Source of the DNA: Paenibacillus phocaeensis
GTDB taxonomy: Bacteria > Bacillota > Bacilli > Paenibacillales > Paenibacillaceae
NCBI RefSeq assembly: GCF_900021165.1
Contig: NZ_FCOQ01000014.1
Location: forward strand, 80,197-134,114
DNA: 53,918 bases
Direction: 5' to 3'
Shown here: in pieces, positions 11,915-20,994 of the stretch
Layout: the number at the start of each line of letters is the position of its first letter
How positions within the stretch are numbered: position 1 is the stretch's first letter
The notes under the pieces: generated by a model
What the model was told of the DNA's origin: nothing
Databases searched by the model: none
Seen by the model: only the letters and a program-made list of their open reading frames with translations
Position numbers and translations under genes: made by a program

Positions 11915-11937
11915 CCCCAGCTCTGCTGGGGTTTTTT
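11915..11937 (+). terminator. Intrinsic terminator of sspP
   Basis: CCCCAG-CTCTG-CTGGGG followed by TTTTTT. Confidence 0.92.
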
Positions 11938-12102
11938 CAGATGTCTATAGACCCTTGAACCTCGTGAATTAGAGCAAGACAACAAGCGCAGAAAATGTCA
12001 TAATAAAGATAGGGTGTGTTCTTGTTCGAGGACATGAATATTTTGGAAAGCATGGTGAGAGGGAAGAACAATATATACTTACTGAAAGGATCGTGATGCC
12101 AT

Positions 12103-13014
12103 TTGAACGCGGTTAATCCAAACCAATTGATTCCACCTACAGCAACCCAAGTACGTCAACATAAACAACGGACGCTGAAGAGCACCATTTTCAGATCCAT
12201 GTTTATCGTGATTGGGGCGTTGATCGTCTCCGTCGCACTGGAGTTATTCCTCGTGCCTAATAAAATTACGGACGGCGGCATAACCGGTATCTCCGTCATG
12301 ACCTCATACTTATCTGGACTCCCGCTTGGGATATTCCTCTTCCTTTTTAACCTCCCCTTTCTCATTGTCGGGTACAAGCAAATTGGCAAGACGTTTGCTA
12401 TATCCACCCTATTAGGCATTATCGTCATGTCGGTCGGCACGGCGCTGCTGCACCCGGTGCAGGCTTTTGTGAGCGATACCTTGCTCGCATTTGTGTTTGG
12501 CGGTATTTTGCTTGGTTTGGGGACCGGTTTGGTCATCCGCTTCGGCGGTTCGTTGGACGGTACCGAAATCGTGGCCATTCTCATTTCTCGTAAAACCGTA
12601 TTTTCCGTTGGCGAGATCATCATGTTTTTTAACTTCTTTATCCTGCTCAGCGCAGGTTTTGTATTTGGTTGGGAGCGCGCATTATTTTCGATACTAGCTT
12701 ATTATATTGCCTATAAGACGATTGACATCGTTGTGGACGGTTTGAATGAGTCGAAATCGGTTTGGATCATCAGCGATCAAATCGATGAGATCGGCGATGC
12801 GATCCTAAGCCGTTTAGGACGCGGTGTTACGTATTTGACCGGGGAAGGCGGATTTTCCGGCGATCCGAAGAAAGTGATCTTCTGTGTCATCACCCGCTTG
12901 GAAGAAGCCAAGCTGAAGGAAATTGTGAATCATTACGATGAAAATGCATTTTTGGCAGTCGGAAATATTCATGACGTCAAGGGCGGACGTTTCAAGAAAA
13001 AGGCCATCCATTAG
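12103..13014 (+). CDS. YitT family membrane protein (DUF161/DUF2179)
   Basis: A 303-aa integral membrane protein. Five to six hydrophobic segments fill about residues 30-195. The family signature FLVPNKITDGGITGIS comes after the first segment, and a soluble C-terminal DUF2179 domain (about 220-300, with VIFCVITRLEEAKL) follows. Transport of an unknown substrate is often assumed for the family but unproven. The start is TTG 12103, with GAAAGGA about 12 nt upstream; an upstream GTGATG is out of frame and closed by a stop. No clear promoter or terminator was recognised, and its neighbours give no functional hint. Confidence 0.88.
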   Translation: MNAVNPNQLIPPTATQVRQHKQRTLKSTIFRSMFIVIGALIVSVALELFLVPNKITDGGITGISVMTSYLSGLPLGIFLFLFNLPFLIVGYKQIGKTFAISTLLGIIVMSVGTALLHPVQAFVSDTLLAFVFGGILLGLGTGLVIRFGGSLDGTEIVAILISRKTVFSVGEIIMFFNFFILLSAGFVFGWERALFSILAYYIAYKTIDIVVDGLNESKSVWIISDQIDEIGDAILSRLGRGVTYLTGEGGFSGDPKKVIFCVITRLEEAKLKEIVNHYDENAFLAVGNIHDVKGGRFKKKAIH

Positions 13015-13119
13015 TTTGGCGAAACGTATTCCGTAATCCTTGCGTATGGTTTATGATAGGTAATGTTTAGAAAAATTTAGCTTTACTGAGGTTCAAAAGG
13101 TAGGAGAGAGGAGAAAGTA

Positions 13120-14196
13120 ATGTCTAAGAAGTGGTTAACGTCCTGCTTGCTGGTGATGCTGTCCGTTGTATTGGTCTTGTCCGGCTGCAGCAGCAAGAAG
13201 GAACCGAAGGAAGCCCTGAGCAGCGCAGCTGTGAAGGCGCTAGAGATGGATTCGTACGTGCTTGAGAACCAGATTAAGATTCTGGATTTCTCGGTTGAAG
13301 GAACTGAGGAAGCGGGGTCGCCGGAAGTGGGCGCCGTGTTATCCATGCTCAAGAACGCCGAGATCAACGTCAAGCAAATTTATCAGAAGGATCCGATGCA
13401 AACCGAGGCTACGCTGGAGGTCAAGCTGACGGGGGATATGACGACAACGATTACCATTCCGCTCGTCATGACGCCGGAGAAGCTGTACGTGAAAGTACCT
13501 AACATCCCGTTCCTGCCGATGCCGGAATCGGTAACCGGCAAATTCCTGGTTCTCGACATGAAGGAGCTGGCGGAGCAGAGCGGTGAGGAGTTTAATCCGG
13601 ACTTATTCAATCCGGAGAAGAGCCAGAAGCTGGCTACGGAATTGATGGGGGCTTTATTCGCCGAATATGAATCGGGCAATTATTTCACCAACATTGATCC
13701 GAAAGACGCTTCGTTGCCGGAAGGCTTCAAGGCGAAGCAGGTGGTCCAATTTGCCATTACCAATGAGAATGTGAAGGAAGCAGTGACGATTCTGGTGAAT
13801 CAGGCGCTGCCGAAGATGCTGGATATCCTGGCCAAGGAAGAATACAGCTCGATGCTGCAGCTAACGCCGGAGGATATTGCGGAGGCGAAGAAGGAGCTGC
13901 AGGAAGGCAACCAGGATGAACTGGGCAAGGCACTGGATGAGATGAAGAATTCTCTGCAAATCAACAAGTTCACGGTGGATACTGCGATCGATGCGAACAA
14001 CTACCCGGCATATTACAACTTTCAGGCAGATGTTGCCGTAAACGATCCGGATACGCAGACGAACATCAAGGCGGCCATCCAAATGACCAGCCGCTTTACG
14101 CAAATCAACGAGAAACCGGCCTTCGAAATCGGCATTCCTACGGATACGCTGACCTTGGAGCAACTGCAAGAAGAGATGGGCCAGTTTGGTTATTAA
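13120..14196 (+). CDS. Lipoprotein of unknown function
   Basis: A 358-aa secreted lipoprotein. The signal peptide ends in the lipobox LSGC with Cys23 as lipidated residue. The mature protein is acidic, mixed alpha/beta and has no catalytic motif I recognise; its N-terminal part loosely resembles LppX/LolA-like or DUF6612-type lipoproteins with repeated strands (NAEINVKQIY, ATLEVKL), but this is weak. GAGAGGAG precedes ATG 13120. It converges on tadA, with a shared bidirectional terminator between them. Confidence 0.85.
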   Translation: MSKKWLTSCLLVMLSVVLVLSGCSSKKEPKEALSSAAVKALEMDSYVLENQIKILDFSVEGTEEAGSPEVGAVLSMLKNAEINVKQIYQKDPMQTEATLEVKLTGDMTTTITIPLVMTPEKLYVKVPNIPFLPMPESVTGKFLVLDMKELAEQSGEEFNPDLFNPEKSQKLATELMGALFAEYESGNYFTNIDPKDASLPEGFKAKQVVQFAITNENVKEAVTILVNQALPKMLDILAKEEYSSMLQLTPEDIAEAKKELQEGNQDELGKALDEMKNSLQINKFTVDTAIDANNYPAYYNFQADVAVNDPDTQTNIKAAIQMTSRFTQINEKPAFEIGIPTDTLTLEQLQEEMGQFGY

Positions 14197-14242
14197 AACC
14201 TGGACATTCGCGAAGGGATCATCCCATATTCTATAAAAAAAG

Positions 14243-14281
14243 AACCTCCAGTTCCATGTACTTCATGGGACTGGAGGTTTT
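14243..14281. terminator. Bidirectional terminator between the lipoprotein gene and tadA
   Basis: A 16-bp stem, AACCTCCAGTTCCATG/CATGGGACTGGAGGTT, with one mismatch. It is flanked by A-run (AAAAAAA) on the left and TTTTT on the right, so it suits both converging genes. Confidence 0.92.
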
Positions 14282-14300
14282 TGGCGTTCGGCGGCAACTT

Positions 14301-14798
14301 CTACTTCTTGCGAAGCCGACGGAAAAATTCAGTTAACAACGAGGCGCATTCTTCTCGCAGCACACCGGCGGTGATGTCAGTGCGGTGGTTAAATCTCGGC
14401 TCCTGCAGCAAGTTCATTAACGTTCCCGCGCAGCCGGCCTTGGGATCCGGAGCCCCGTAGATCACGTGGGGAACTCGGCATTGCACGATTGCCCCGGCGC
14501 ACATGGGGCAAGGCTCCAGTGTGACGTAGAGGCGGCAGTGAAGCAGACGCCAGGCCCCGAGGCGCTCGCTGGCCTCGCGAATCGCAATCATCTCCGCATG
14601 GGCGGTCCCATCGAGGGAACTCTCCCGGAGATTGTAGCCGCGTCCAACGATCTCGTCGCCCCGAACGATGACCGCGCCAATCGGAACTTCCCCAAGGGCT
14701 TCGGCTTTCTGAGCTTCACGAAGGGCTTCCGCCATCCAATATTCATGAGGATGAGTAGAGGCAGGCGGCTCGGGTATCAATGGGAATGAGGATGACAT
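14301..14798 (-). CDS. tadA: tRNA-specific adenosine deaminase
   Basis: Deaminates A34 to inosine in tRNA-Arg(ACG). The zinc-dependent deaminase motifs are clear: HAEM (ligand His67, catalytic Glu69) and PCPMC (Cys97, Cys100). The 165-aa form starts at ATG 14798. A longer frame reaches 14921 but adds residues unlike the family. AAGGAG lies about 14 nt upstream of the chosen start, a rather long spacing. In B. subtilis tadA lies beside the SRP RNA and dnaX; here those are 34 kb away. Confidence 0.95.
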   Translation of the reverse strand: MSSSFPLIPEPPASTHPHEYWMAEALREAQKAEALGEVPIGAVIVRGDEIVGRGYNLRESSLDGTAHAEMIAIREASERLGAWRLLHCRLYVTLEPCPMCAGAIVQCRVPHVIYGAPDPKAGCAGTLMNLLQEPRFNHRTDITAGVLREECASLLTEFFRRLRKK

Positions 14799-14825
14799 GT
14801 GCGTAAAAATCAACTCCTTATCAGC

Positions 14826-14966
14826 GTATCCACAAGTCTTGTCCAACGAACAGGCATTCGTTGTTAACATGTTGTGGGTAACATTGTGCATAACCGCAGG
14901 ATTATCCCCATTATTATACACATTTTATCCCAAACGGTTGTGAGTATGTTAATAATATGTGGATAA
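14826..14966. promoter_or_regulatory. Cluster of DnaA-box-like sites
   Basis: Five matches to TTATNCACA in 141 bp: TGTGGATAA at 14958-14966 (perfect), TGTGCATAA at 14885-14893 (perfect to TTATGCACA), and one-mismatch sites at 14826-14834, 14873-14881 and 14902-14910. They lie between divergent tadA and the histidine kinase, in an AT-rich stretch. Binding of DnaA is inferred, not shown. The 14799-15152 gap contains no gene. Confidence 0.55.
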
Positions 14967-15063
14967 CTTGCTCTCTGCGAAACCCGTCTGAGTGAGTCTT
15001 GAGCACCAACTCTGTAGGCATTTCTACATATTGTAGGGAAAGGAACTGGGAATTTCAACGTCT

Positions 15064-15091
15064 TTGCAAAACATGTCGTAAAAGGTATGAT
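15064..15091 (+). promoter_or_regulatory. Possible promoter of the PAS histidine kinase gene
   Basis: TTGCAA (15064-15069), 16-bp spacer, TATGAT (15086-15091), about 60 bp before the start codon. Confidence 0.5.
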
Positions 15092-15152
15092 GGATGTAGA
15101 AAATTGAGTTCCCATATATATCCATAAACCAGCTCAGAGGTGGGATAATCGC

Positions 15153-17063
15153 TTGACTATAAAAACAAAGCTTGCTTTGATTATATCTTGTTTTGCGCTG
15201 ATGATCCTGTCTCTGAATATCGTTCTAAGTTATTTCACGGTAAGGGATAATTTGCGCAGGGATAGCGAAGCCAATATGATGCTGACGGCCAATCAAATCG
15301 CTATTGCTGTCGAACAAAGCCGCTCGGTATATCATTATGTCAAACTAACGTTGGGCGGCAGAATGAGCAGCGACATGACGGATGCCGTCCTGACCATGAC
15401 CAGCCCGGAGCGAGTCTCGCAAAAATCGTTGAGCACGAATCACAGTCTGCTGGAGATCACAGGCATTGACCCGAATCGATTTGATAAAGGTCAATTGTTG
15501 TTCGGAACCTATAACTATATAAATAATGAAGGGCTGAAGCGCTCCGTTTCGGAAGCGATTTCGCAGAATCGTAGCCTCCTGGTGGATACTCGGATCAATG
15601 GCGAACGTGTCCTGGAGAGTTATGTTCCCGTGACAAGGAGCGGCGAACAACCCTACGTCATTCGGATTGTCTCCAGTTATGCTCCAATTGCCGATGCGAT
15701 CTCCAAACAGATGGTGAGCCAACTCATCGTCTCTTTGGCCCTATTGGGCATCATGATCATGGGGAGCTACTGGATGGCCGGGGGATTGATCCGCCCGCTC
15801 CGTCATATTTTGGACCAGGTGAATGTACTGGCTTCGGGAAAGCTTGAGACTCGGCTAAAGGTTGGCAGTTTCGATGAGCTTGGATTGTTGGCGCATAAGA
15901 TCAACATTATGGCGGACAACTTGGGCCGTTATACAACCGAGCTGAAGCGGAAGAACGAAGAGAACCGTTCCATGAAGGAGTATCTCGAATCGATTATTAG
16001 CCAGACCGCCGATGCCATTCATATCACGGATATCAAGGGCCGGGTACTGCAGGTGAATGCGGCCTTCGAAAGGTTATACGGCTGGAGCAGTGATGAAATT
16101 GTCGGACAATTTCTGGAATTCCTCCCGATGTCGGAAGTGGATGGAAGGGCGATCTGGCGTCCGGAAACGGAAGTGATCGCAACGGGCGACTCCGTATTGG
16201 CCGAAACGGTTCGATTGCGCAAGGATGGAAGTCAAGTCGAGGTGAGCATCAGCGTATCTCCCATTTTTGACCAAGGGGGACGGATCACCGCATTGATCAG
16301 CATTTCCAGAGATATGACGGAGCACAATAAGATGGAGGACCTTCTCCGGCGCTCGGAGAAGCTGACCACCGTGGGGCAGCTCGCCGCCGGGGTGGCTCAT
16401 GAAATTCGCAACCCGCTCACGACGCTGCGGGGCTTCCTGCAAATGCAGCAGCGAACCCGGCTCGTGAACGTCATGCATACCGATGTCATGCTGGCCGAGC
16501 TGGACCGGATTAATCTCATCGTCAGTGAATTTCTGATTCTGGCCAAGCCGCAGGCGGTGCAGTTCCAGACCAAGGACGTCCGCTTTACGATGGGCGATGT
16601 CGTATCGCTACTGGATAGCGAAGCCCATCTACATAATATCGAATTCGAGGTCCGTTTCTCCCCAGACCCGATTCTGGTACACTGTGAAGAGAATCAATTG
16701 AAGCAGGTCTTCATCAACCTGCTAAAGAACGCCATGGAGGCCATGCCCAAGGGCGGCAGGATTCTCCTGCAGGTGGAGGAAGACGAGCGGAGGCAGGCTG
16801 TGCTGCGCGTGATCGATGAAGGCGAAGGCATTGCCAAGGATCGGCTTCAGAAGCTCGGAGAGCCGTTCTACACCAATAAGGAGAAGGGGACCGGCCTGGG
16901 TCTGATGATCAGCCAGCGGATCATAGAGGGACACCGAGGGACGCTGAGGATCGACAGCGAGCTGGGCCAAGGAACGGCGGTAACGATTACCCTCCCGCTA
17001 GCGCAGGAGGAAGAAGAACATAACGAAGGGCTAGCTGATCTCGCCGATGGAGCGAACAGCTAG
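15153..17063 (+). CDS. Membrane PAS-domain sensor histidine kinase (sporulation-kinase-like)
   Basis: A 636-aa sensor. Transmembrane helix 1 covers about residues 8-28, an extracellular sensing region 30-188 follows, then helix 2 (190-212), HAMP (213-265), PAS (275-390, with the [19 protein letters not shown] stretch), HisKA with His416 in AHEIRNPL, and the HATPase (N box [11 protein letters not shown] box DEGEGI and GTGLGLMI). [14 protein letters not shown] is typical of phosphorelay kinases such as KinA-E. No response regulator is adjacent, so it is an orphan and may feed Spo0F; that link is inference. The start is TTG 15153 behind AGAGGTGG. It ends 28 nt before the rluF start. Confidence 0.93.
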   Translation: MTIKTKLALIISCFALMILSLNIVLSYFTVRDNLRRDSEANMMLTANQIAIAVEQSRSVYHYVKLTLGGRMSSDMTDAVLTMTSPERVSQKSLSTNHSLLEITGIDPNRFDKGQLLFGTYNYINNEGLKRSVSEAISQNRSLLVDTRINGERVLESYVPVTRSGEQPYVIRIVSSYAPIADAISKQMVSQLIVSLALLGIMIMGSYWMAGGLIRPLRHILDQVNVLASGKLETRLKVGSFDELGLLAHKINIMADNLGRYTTELKRKNEENRSMKEYLESIISQTADAIHITDIKGRVLQVNAAFERLYGWSSDEIVGQFLEFLPMSEVDGRAIWRPETEVIATGDSVLAETVRLRKDGSQVEVSISVSPIFDQGGRITALISISRDMTEHNKMEDLLRRSEKLTTVGQLAAGVAHEIRNPLTTLRGFLQMQQRTRLVNVMHTDVMLAELDRINLIVSEFLILAKPQAVQFQTKDVRFTMGDVVSLLDSEAHLHNIEFEVRFSPDPILVHCEENQLKQVFINLLKNAMEAMPKGGRILLQVEEDERRQAVLRVIDEGEGIAKDRLQKLGEPFYTNKEKGTGLGLMISQRIIEGHRGTLRIDSELGQGTAVTITLPLAQEEEEHNEGLADLADGANS

Positions 17064-17091
17064 GTCGGGCGGAGGGACCGAAGGCACTATC

Positions 17092-17796
17092 ATGCGAATC
17101 AATAAATTTATCAGCGAGACAGGCTTTTGTTCCCGGCGAGAGGCGGACAAGCTGGTCGAGTCGGGACAAGTGACGATTAACGGCATCCAGGCGGTTCTGG
17201 GCAGCCAGGCAGAGCCGGGGGACGATGTACGCGTGAACGGAAGGCCCATTGAGACTAAGCGCGCCAAACATGTGTACATCGCCTTAAACAAGCCAGTGGG
17301 CATTACCAGTACGACAGAAGCCCATGTGAAGGGGAATATCGTCGATTTTGTCGGGCATTCGGAGCGTATCTTTCCGATCGGTCGGTTGGATAAGGATTCG
17401 GAAGGACTGATCCTGCTTACCAGCGACGGCGATATCGTCAACAAAATTTTGCGTGCGGAAGGCAAACATGAGAAGGAATACATCGTGACAGTAGATCGGC
17501 CGATAACTCCCAGTTTTGTAAAAGCAATGAGCGAAGGGGTCAAGATTCTCGGGGAGATGACCCTGCCTTGCAGGGTGACGCGGATGTCGGAACGGGTATT
17601 CCGGATTATTCTGACCGAGGGGAAGAACCGGCAGATTCGCCGCATGTGCAGCGCCTTGGGATATGAGGTGCGCAAGCTGCAGCGCATCCGGATCATGAAC
17701 ATTCATCTCGGCCAACAGAAGATCGGTACCTGGCGCGATTTAACGGAACAAGAGAAGCGGGAGTTGGGCGCGTCTCTTCATTATGAACTGACTTAA
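17092..17796 (+). CDS. rluF: 23S rRNA pseudouridine synthase RluF-like
   Basis: Isomerises uridine to pseudouridine in RNA (U2604 of 23S for E. coli RluF). It has an N-terminal S4 RNA-binding domain (residues 1-58, with the [12 protein letters not shown] stretch) and a RsuA/RluB-type catalytic core with Asp100 in [10 protein letters not shown]. Close resemblance to RluF runs through [14 protein letters not shown] and [13 protein letters not shown] 17092 is preferred to ATG 17047, which overlaps the kinase stop and adds residues unlike the family. It is probably co-transcribed with the kinase. Confidence 0.9.
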   Translation: MRINKFISETGFCSRREADKLVESGQVTINGIQAVLGSQAEPGDDVRVNGRPIETKRAKHVYIALNKPVGITSTTEAHVKGNIVDFVGHSERIFPIGRLDKDSEGLILLTSDGDIVNKILRAEGKHEKEYIVTVDRPITPSFVKAMSEGVKILGEMTLPCRVTRMSERVFRIILTEGKNRQIRRMCSALGYEVRKLQRIRIMNIHLGQQKIGTWRDLTEQEKRELGASLHYELT

Positions 17797-17810
17797 GATC
17801 CGATAACGCG

Positions 17811-17852
17811 AAGAAGGACAGGCTTGCCTCAGGAGAGGCGCCTGTCCTTCTT
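17811..17852. terminator. Bidirectional hairpin between rluF and motB
   Basis: AAGAAGGACAGGC pairs with GCCTGTCCTTCTT around a 16-nt loop. T-runs are short, so efficiency is uncertain. Confidence 0.6.
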
Positions 17853-17856
17853 GCCC

Positions 17857-18663
17857 TTATTCGTGAGCAGCGGTTACGCCAAGCTGCTCGCTGTTATCCG
17901 TATATTTCCGAATGATCGAGACCTCAACCCGGCGGTTCTGCGCCCGGCCTGCGGCCGTGTCATTGCCGGCTACGGGATGATATTCGCCGTAACCGATCGC
18001 ACTGAACTTCTTCGGATCCAGATTTGTGTTAATCAGCAAAATCTTCATGAAATTCAAGGCCCGAACCGAACTTAAGTCCCAGTTGGACGGGAACTCATAA
18101 GTTGAAATCGGCACGTTGTCGGTATGGCCGGATACGATGATCTCATAATCCGGAAATTGCTGAAGCATCGTGGAGATCGCCTTGGCCAACTGGCGGGCTT
18201 CCGGCTTCACTACGGCTTCCCCGGAAGCGAAGAGCGCCTTGTCGCTGATGGTGATCATCAACTGGGACTGGTTCAGCTTCGTCTCCAGGTCATCGGTTAA
18301 CCCGTTTTCCTTGATATAAGTATCCAACTGCTTCTTCAGCGCCTCCAGGTTTTGCTGCTCCTGGCGCTTCAGCTCATCCTTCTTGGTCATTAAGCCGTCT
18401 GAGGAAGGCTTCGGCAGTTCGCTGTCGCTGTTGGAAGTGTTGGAGTTGCTGCTCATGGCGTTGTGATCCAGAACCCCCGACCCGCCGGTCAATACGCTTC
18501 TGAACGCTTCGCTCATCTCCTGGAACTTCTGGGCGTTGACGGTACTCATCCCAAAGAGAACGATAAAGAGGGCCAACATGAGCGTCATCAAGTCCGAATA
18601 AGGCAACAGCCAGCTCTCGTCTGCATGTTCTTCATGGTCTTGATGCTTATTCTTTTTGCTCAC
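17857..18663 (-). CDS. motB: Flagellar motor protein MotB
   Basis: Stator protein that anchors MotA to peptidoglycan and carries the proton-binding aspartate. The transmembrane helix has Asp24 in PYSDLMTLMLALFIVLFG. A plug and linker follow, then a C-terminal OmpA/MotB peptidoglycan-binding domain (SGHTDNVPI, SSVRALNFMKIL, GRAQNRRVEV). GTG 18663 is chosen because AAAGGGGG (18680-18673) is 9 nt upstream; GTG 18669 has only 3 nt spacing. The start overlaps the motA stop by 17 nt, indicating translational coupling. Confidence 0.96.
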   Translation of the reverse strand: MSKKNKHQDHEEHADESWLLPYSDLMTLMLALFIVLFGMSTVNAQKFQEMSEAFRSVLTGGSGVLDHNAMSSNSNTSNSDSELPKPSSDGLMTKKDELKRQEQQNLEALKKQLDTYIKENGLTDDLETKLNQSQLMITISDKALFASGEAVVKPEARQLAKAISTMLQQFPDYEIIVSGHTDNVPISTYEFPSNWDLSSVRALNFMKILLINTNLDPKKFSAIGYGEYHPVAGNDTAAGRAQNRRVEVSIIRKYTDNSEQLGVTAAHE

Positions 18664-19450
18664 CTTCACCCGCCCCCTTTTCTAGAATTTCCGCACGTTC
18701 GGCAGGGGTTAAGAATACGGCCAGCTTCTGCTGGATGGCGATGGTCGACACGCCGGATTGAATGGACAGCAGACCTTCAACCATCATTAACCGGATCTCC
18801 ATTTCCTTCTTCGAGAGCCGCTTCAGTTTATTGGATATCGGGTGCCACAGAACATAACCGGTAAAAATACCGAAAACGGTCGCGATAAACGCACCGGAGA
18901 TCGCATGCGACAACACATTGATATCGTTCATATCCGACAAGGCCGCGATCAAGCCGACGACCGCACCAAGCACCCCGAGCGTAGGGGCGTACATCCCTGC
19001 CTGGGAGAAAATCAGCGCCCCGGCTTTATGCCGTTCCTCGGTGGCGGCGATATCTTCAGTCAACACGTCCTGCACGAACTCCTGGTCGTTGCCGTCAATG
19101 ATCATCCGCATGCCGCCGCGCAAGAAGTCATCGTTGATCTCCTCGACCTTCGCTTCCAGAGCGAGCAGGCCTTCACGGCGAGTAATCGTAGCCCATTCCA
19201 TAAACAGGGTAATCAATTCTGCCTTGCTGATCATTTTAGGTTTGGTGACCGTCAGCTTGAGCAAAACCGGGAATTTCTTTAGCTCCGACATCGGGAAGCC
19301 CATGAACAATGTCGCCGCCGTCCCGACAAATATGATGACGAAGGCCGCAGGGTTTTGAACCAAGCTTTCCACTGGCGCGCCTTTCAGGAACATCCCCAAA
19401 ATCAGGGCGACGAATCCGAGAATCAAACCAATAATTGTTGAAATTTCCAT
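18647..19450 (-). CDS. motA: Flagellar motor protein MotA
   Basis: Proton-conducting stator subunit with four transmembrane helices. The 267-aa chain has helix 1 (IIGLILGFVALILGMF), helix 2 (PAAFVIIFVGTAATLF), a large cytoplasmic loop with RREGLLALEAKVEE that contacts the rotor, and helices 3-4 around GMYAPTLGVLGAVVGL and AFIATVFGIFTGYVLW. ATG 19450 lies behind GAGGTG; the open frame extends further upstream but without a better start. It heads a motAB operon. Confidence 0.97.
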   Translation of the reverse strand: MEISTIIGLILGFVALILGMFLKGAPVESLVQNPAAFVIIFVGTAATLFMGFPMSELKKFPVLLKLTVTKPKMISKAELITLFMEWATITRREGLLALEAKVEEINDDFLRGGMRMIIDGNDQEFVQDVLTEDIAATEERHKAGALIFSQAGMYAPTLGVLGAVVGLIAALSDMNDINVLSHAISGAFIATVFGIFTGYVLWHPISNKLKRLSKKEMEIRLMMVEGLLSIQSGVSTIAIQQKLAVFLTPAERAEILEKGAGEGEQKE

Positions 19451-19548
19451 TGTACACCTCGTCCTTGAGAGAAATTGAACCATTTCTTACCCTCCCCGCA
19501 TCCTTGCGGAAAGAGGCGTCCCTGCACCGTTTAAAACGATTAACTATT

Positions 19549-19575
19549 TTATCGACAGATTTCCCTTTTTTTTTA
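19549..19575 (-). promoter_or_regulatory. Sigma-D (flagellar) promoter of motAB
   Basis: On the - strand, TAAA (19575-19572), 15-bp spacer, GTCGATAA (19556-19549), one mismatch from the sigma-D form TAAA-N15-GCCGATAA. It leaves a leader of about 90 nt before motA. motAB is sigma-D dependent in B. subtilis. Confidence 0.72.
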
Positions 19576-19640
19576 AGTGGTTTTTTCCGGTATAATAAGA
19601 ATACGGTCGGAATGGAGAGGCCAAAAGGGAGGATATCGCA

Positions 19641-19934
19641 GTGGGCGTAAAACATGGCAGAGATTATGAATTTATTTTGGCTGATTTGACGAAAGCGGTT
19701 GGCCGGATTCAAGATAGTTATCTATTCTTTGAAATGGAGCCGTCGGAGTGGGAGGTCCTATCGGAAGCAGATCGGAACGAGGTGCTTGAGGCCCTGGCGG
19801 AGGATTTGTTCTTTGGGCTCGGTAAAGAGCCGATGATCGAGGTTGGCAGTGCGATCGTCATCTATGATCCGGAAGGCCATCGCATTAATATCCTGATCGG
19901 AGATGCTGAACTGACTTCAGTTGCCTTAATTTAG
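19641..19934 (+). CDS. Small acidic protein of unknown function
   Basis: A 97-aa hydrophilic, acidic protein with no signal peptide or membrane segment; I do not recognise the family. The start is GTG 19641 behind AAGGGAGG. A perfect TATAAT (19591-19596) lies upstream with a poor T-rich -35, and overlaps the divergent motAB promoter region. The C-terminal half (VIYDPEGHRINILIGDAELTSV) suggests a small beta-rich fold. Confidence 0.7.
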   Translation: MGVKHGRDYEFILADLTKAVGRIQDSYLFFEMEPSEWEVLSEADRNEVLEALAEDLFFGLGKEPMIEVGSAIVIYDPEGHRINILIGDAELTSVALI

Positions 19935-20096
19935 CCCGGAGTTCTATGGGGTCGGTCGGCGGCCTACGCATGAAGGCAGGGGTACGAGAATACAATAGTT
20001 GGAGACGAGGCTAGGACAAATCAACTTCAGATCCTGGTGCGTGACGAGGATGCTTACATATACAGGAGTTCTTGAAGAGAACGGGGAGGAAGATAA

Positions 20097-20396
20097 ATGC
20101 CGTTTACACCACAAGAAGTAGAAGCGCATTTGGAAAAACTGGAAGGCTGGGAGCTTGAGGAAGGACGTTGGATTTTCCGCAAATACACGTTCTCCAACTT
20201 TATGAAGGGGATCGCCTTTGTCGACGAGGTGGCGGCGATCTCGGAAGCGTTTAACCACCACCCCTTTATCACGATTGACTATAAAACGGTAACGCTCCGC
20301 TTGACCTCCTGGGAGGAAGGCGGCATTACAGCCGTCGATATTAAAGAGGCGCAGCAATACAACGAGGCATTCGAGAAGATGCGGTCCGGGGACTAG
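20097..20396 (+). CDS. 4a-hydroxytetrahydrobiopterin dehydratase (pterin-4a-carbinolamine dehydratase)
   Basis: Dehydrates 4a-hydroxytetrahydropterin and so helps recycle pterin cofactor. The 99-aa length is typical. The active-site segment AFNHHPFITIDYKTVTLRL contains the paired His54-His55 and Pro. RWIFRKYTFSNFMKGIAFV matches the first helix-strand region. GGGGAGGA lies 6 nt before ATG 20097. No phenylalanine hydroxylase is nearby, so the physiological substrate is unclear. Confidence 0.93.
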   Translation: MPFTPQEVEAHLEKLEGWELEEGRWIFRKYTFSNFMKGIAFVDEVAAISEAFNHHPFITIDYKTVTLRLTSWEEGGITAVDIKEAQQYNEAFEKMRSGD

Positions 20397-20423
20397 GCGA
20401 ATAAGCAGGCCCCCAAATAAAAC

Positions 20424-20454
20424 GCCCGCCGGGAACCTGACATTCCCGGCGGGT
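20424..20454. terminator. Strong hairpin between the pterin dehydratase and cytochrome c genes
   Basis: GCCCGCCGGGAA pairs with TTCCCGGCGGGT across a 7-nt loop, between convergent genes. The flanking T-runs are weak. Confidence 0.65.
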
Positions 20455-20471
20455 GTGCTTTGTGTGCGCCT

Positions 20472-20831
20472 TTATTTTTTCTCCGCAAGCCACATGGCGA
20501 CGTTCGCGATCTCCTCTTCCTTTAAGCGATCCTTAAAAGAAGGCATCATGCCGCCTTTCCCTTTAGTGATGATCGAATACAGTTGCTCCGCCGTCAACTC
20601 CGAGCCGATCTTCTGCAAATTCGGTCCCGCTCCGCCTTGCAGCGTATCGCCGTGACAGGAGATACAATTCGCTTTGACGATGGCTTCGGCTTGTTCCGCA
20701 TTCAATGTGATTTCAGGCAATTGCGGTTTGGCTTCCTGCTCCGCCGCTTCCCGGCTTGGCAAGGTGAACATCAATACAAGGGCTAAAGCGCCTGCGATGA
20801 CGAACAAACCGCTCATAATCCACTTTTGCAT
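20472..20831 (-). CDS. Membrane-anchored c-type cytochrome (CccA-like, c550 type)
   Basis: A small electron carrier on the outer face of the membrane. An N-terminal transmembrane anchor (about residues 5-24) is followed by a short linker and a class I haem domain with CISCH (Cys56, Cys59, His60) and axial Met in GGMMPSF. At 119 aa it matches B. subtilis CccA in length and layout. No lipobox cysteine is present, which argues against CccB. AGGAGGGG lies 8 nt before ATG 20831. A TATAAT-type -10 lies upstream on the - strand (20870-20865). Confidence 0.92.
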   Translation of the reverse strand: MQKWIMSGLFVIAGALALVLMFTLPSREAAEQEAKPQLPEITLNAEQAEAIVKANCISCHGDTLQGGAGPNLQKIGSELTAEQLYSIITKGKGGMMPSFKDRLKEEEIANVAMWLAEKK

Positions 20832-20994
20832 TTCAATCGCCCCTCCTATGTATGCTACCTATACATTATAACGGAACACGCTGCTCGATCATAGTCTTTG
20901 TGTCCAAAATAGGAACAAAAATAAACCAAACGCATTAAAATCTGTGCCATAAATCACTGCGCGAGGTTGGGTGAGTGTGAGAAGGGGCGCCCCT

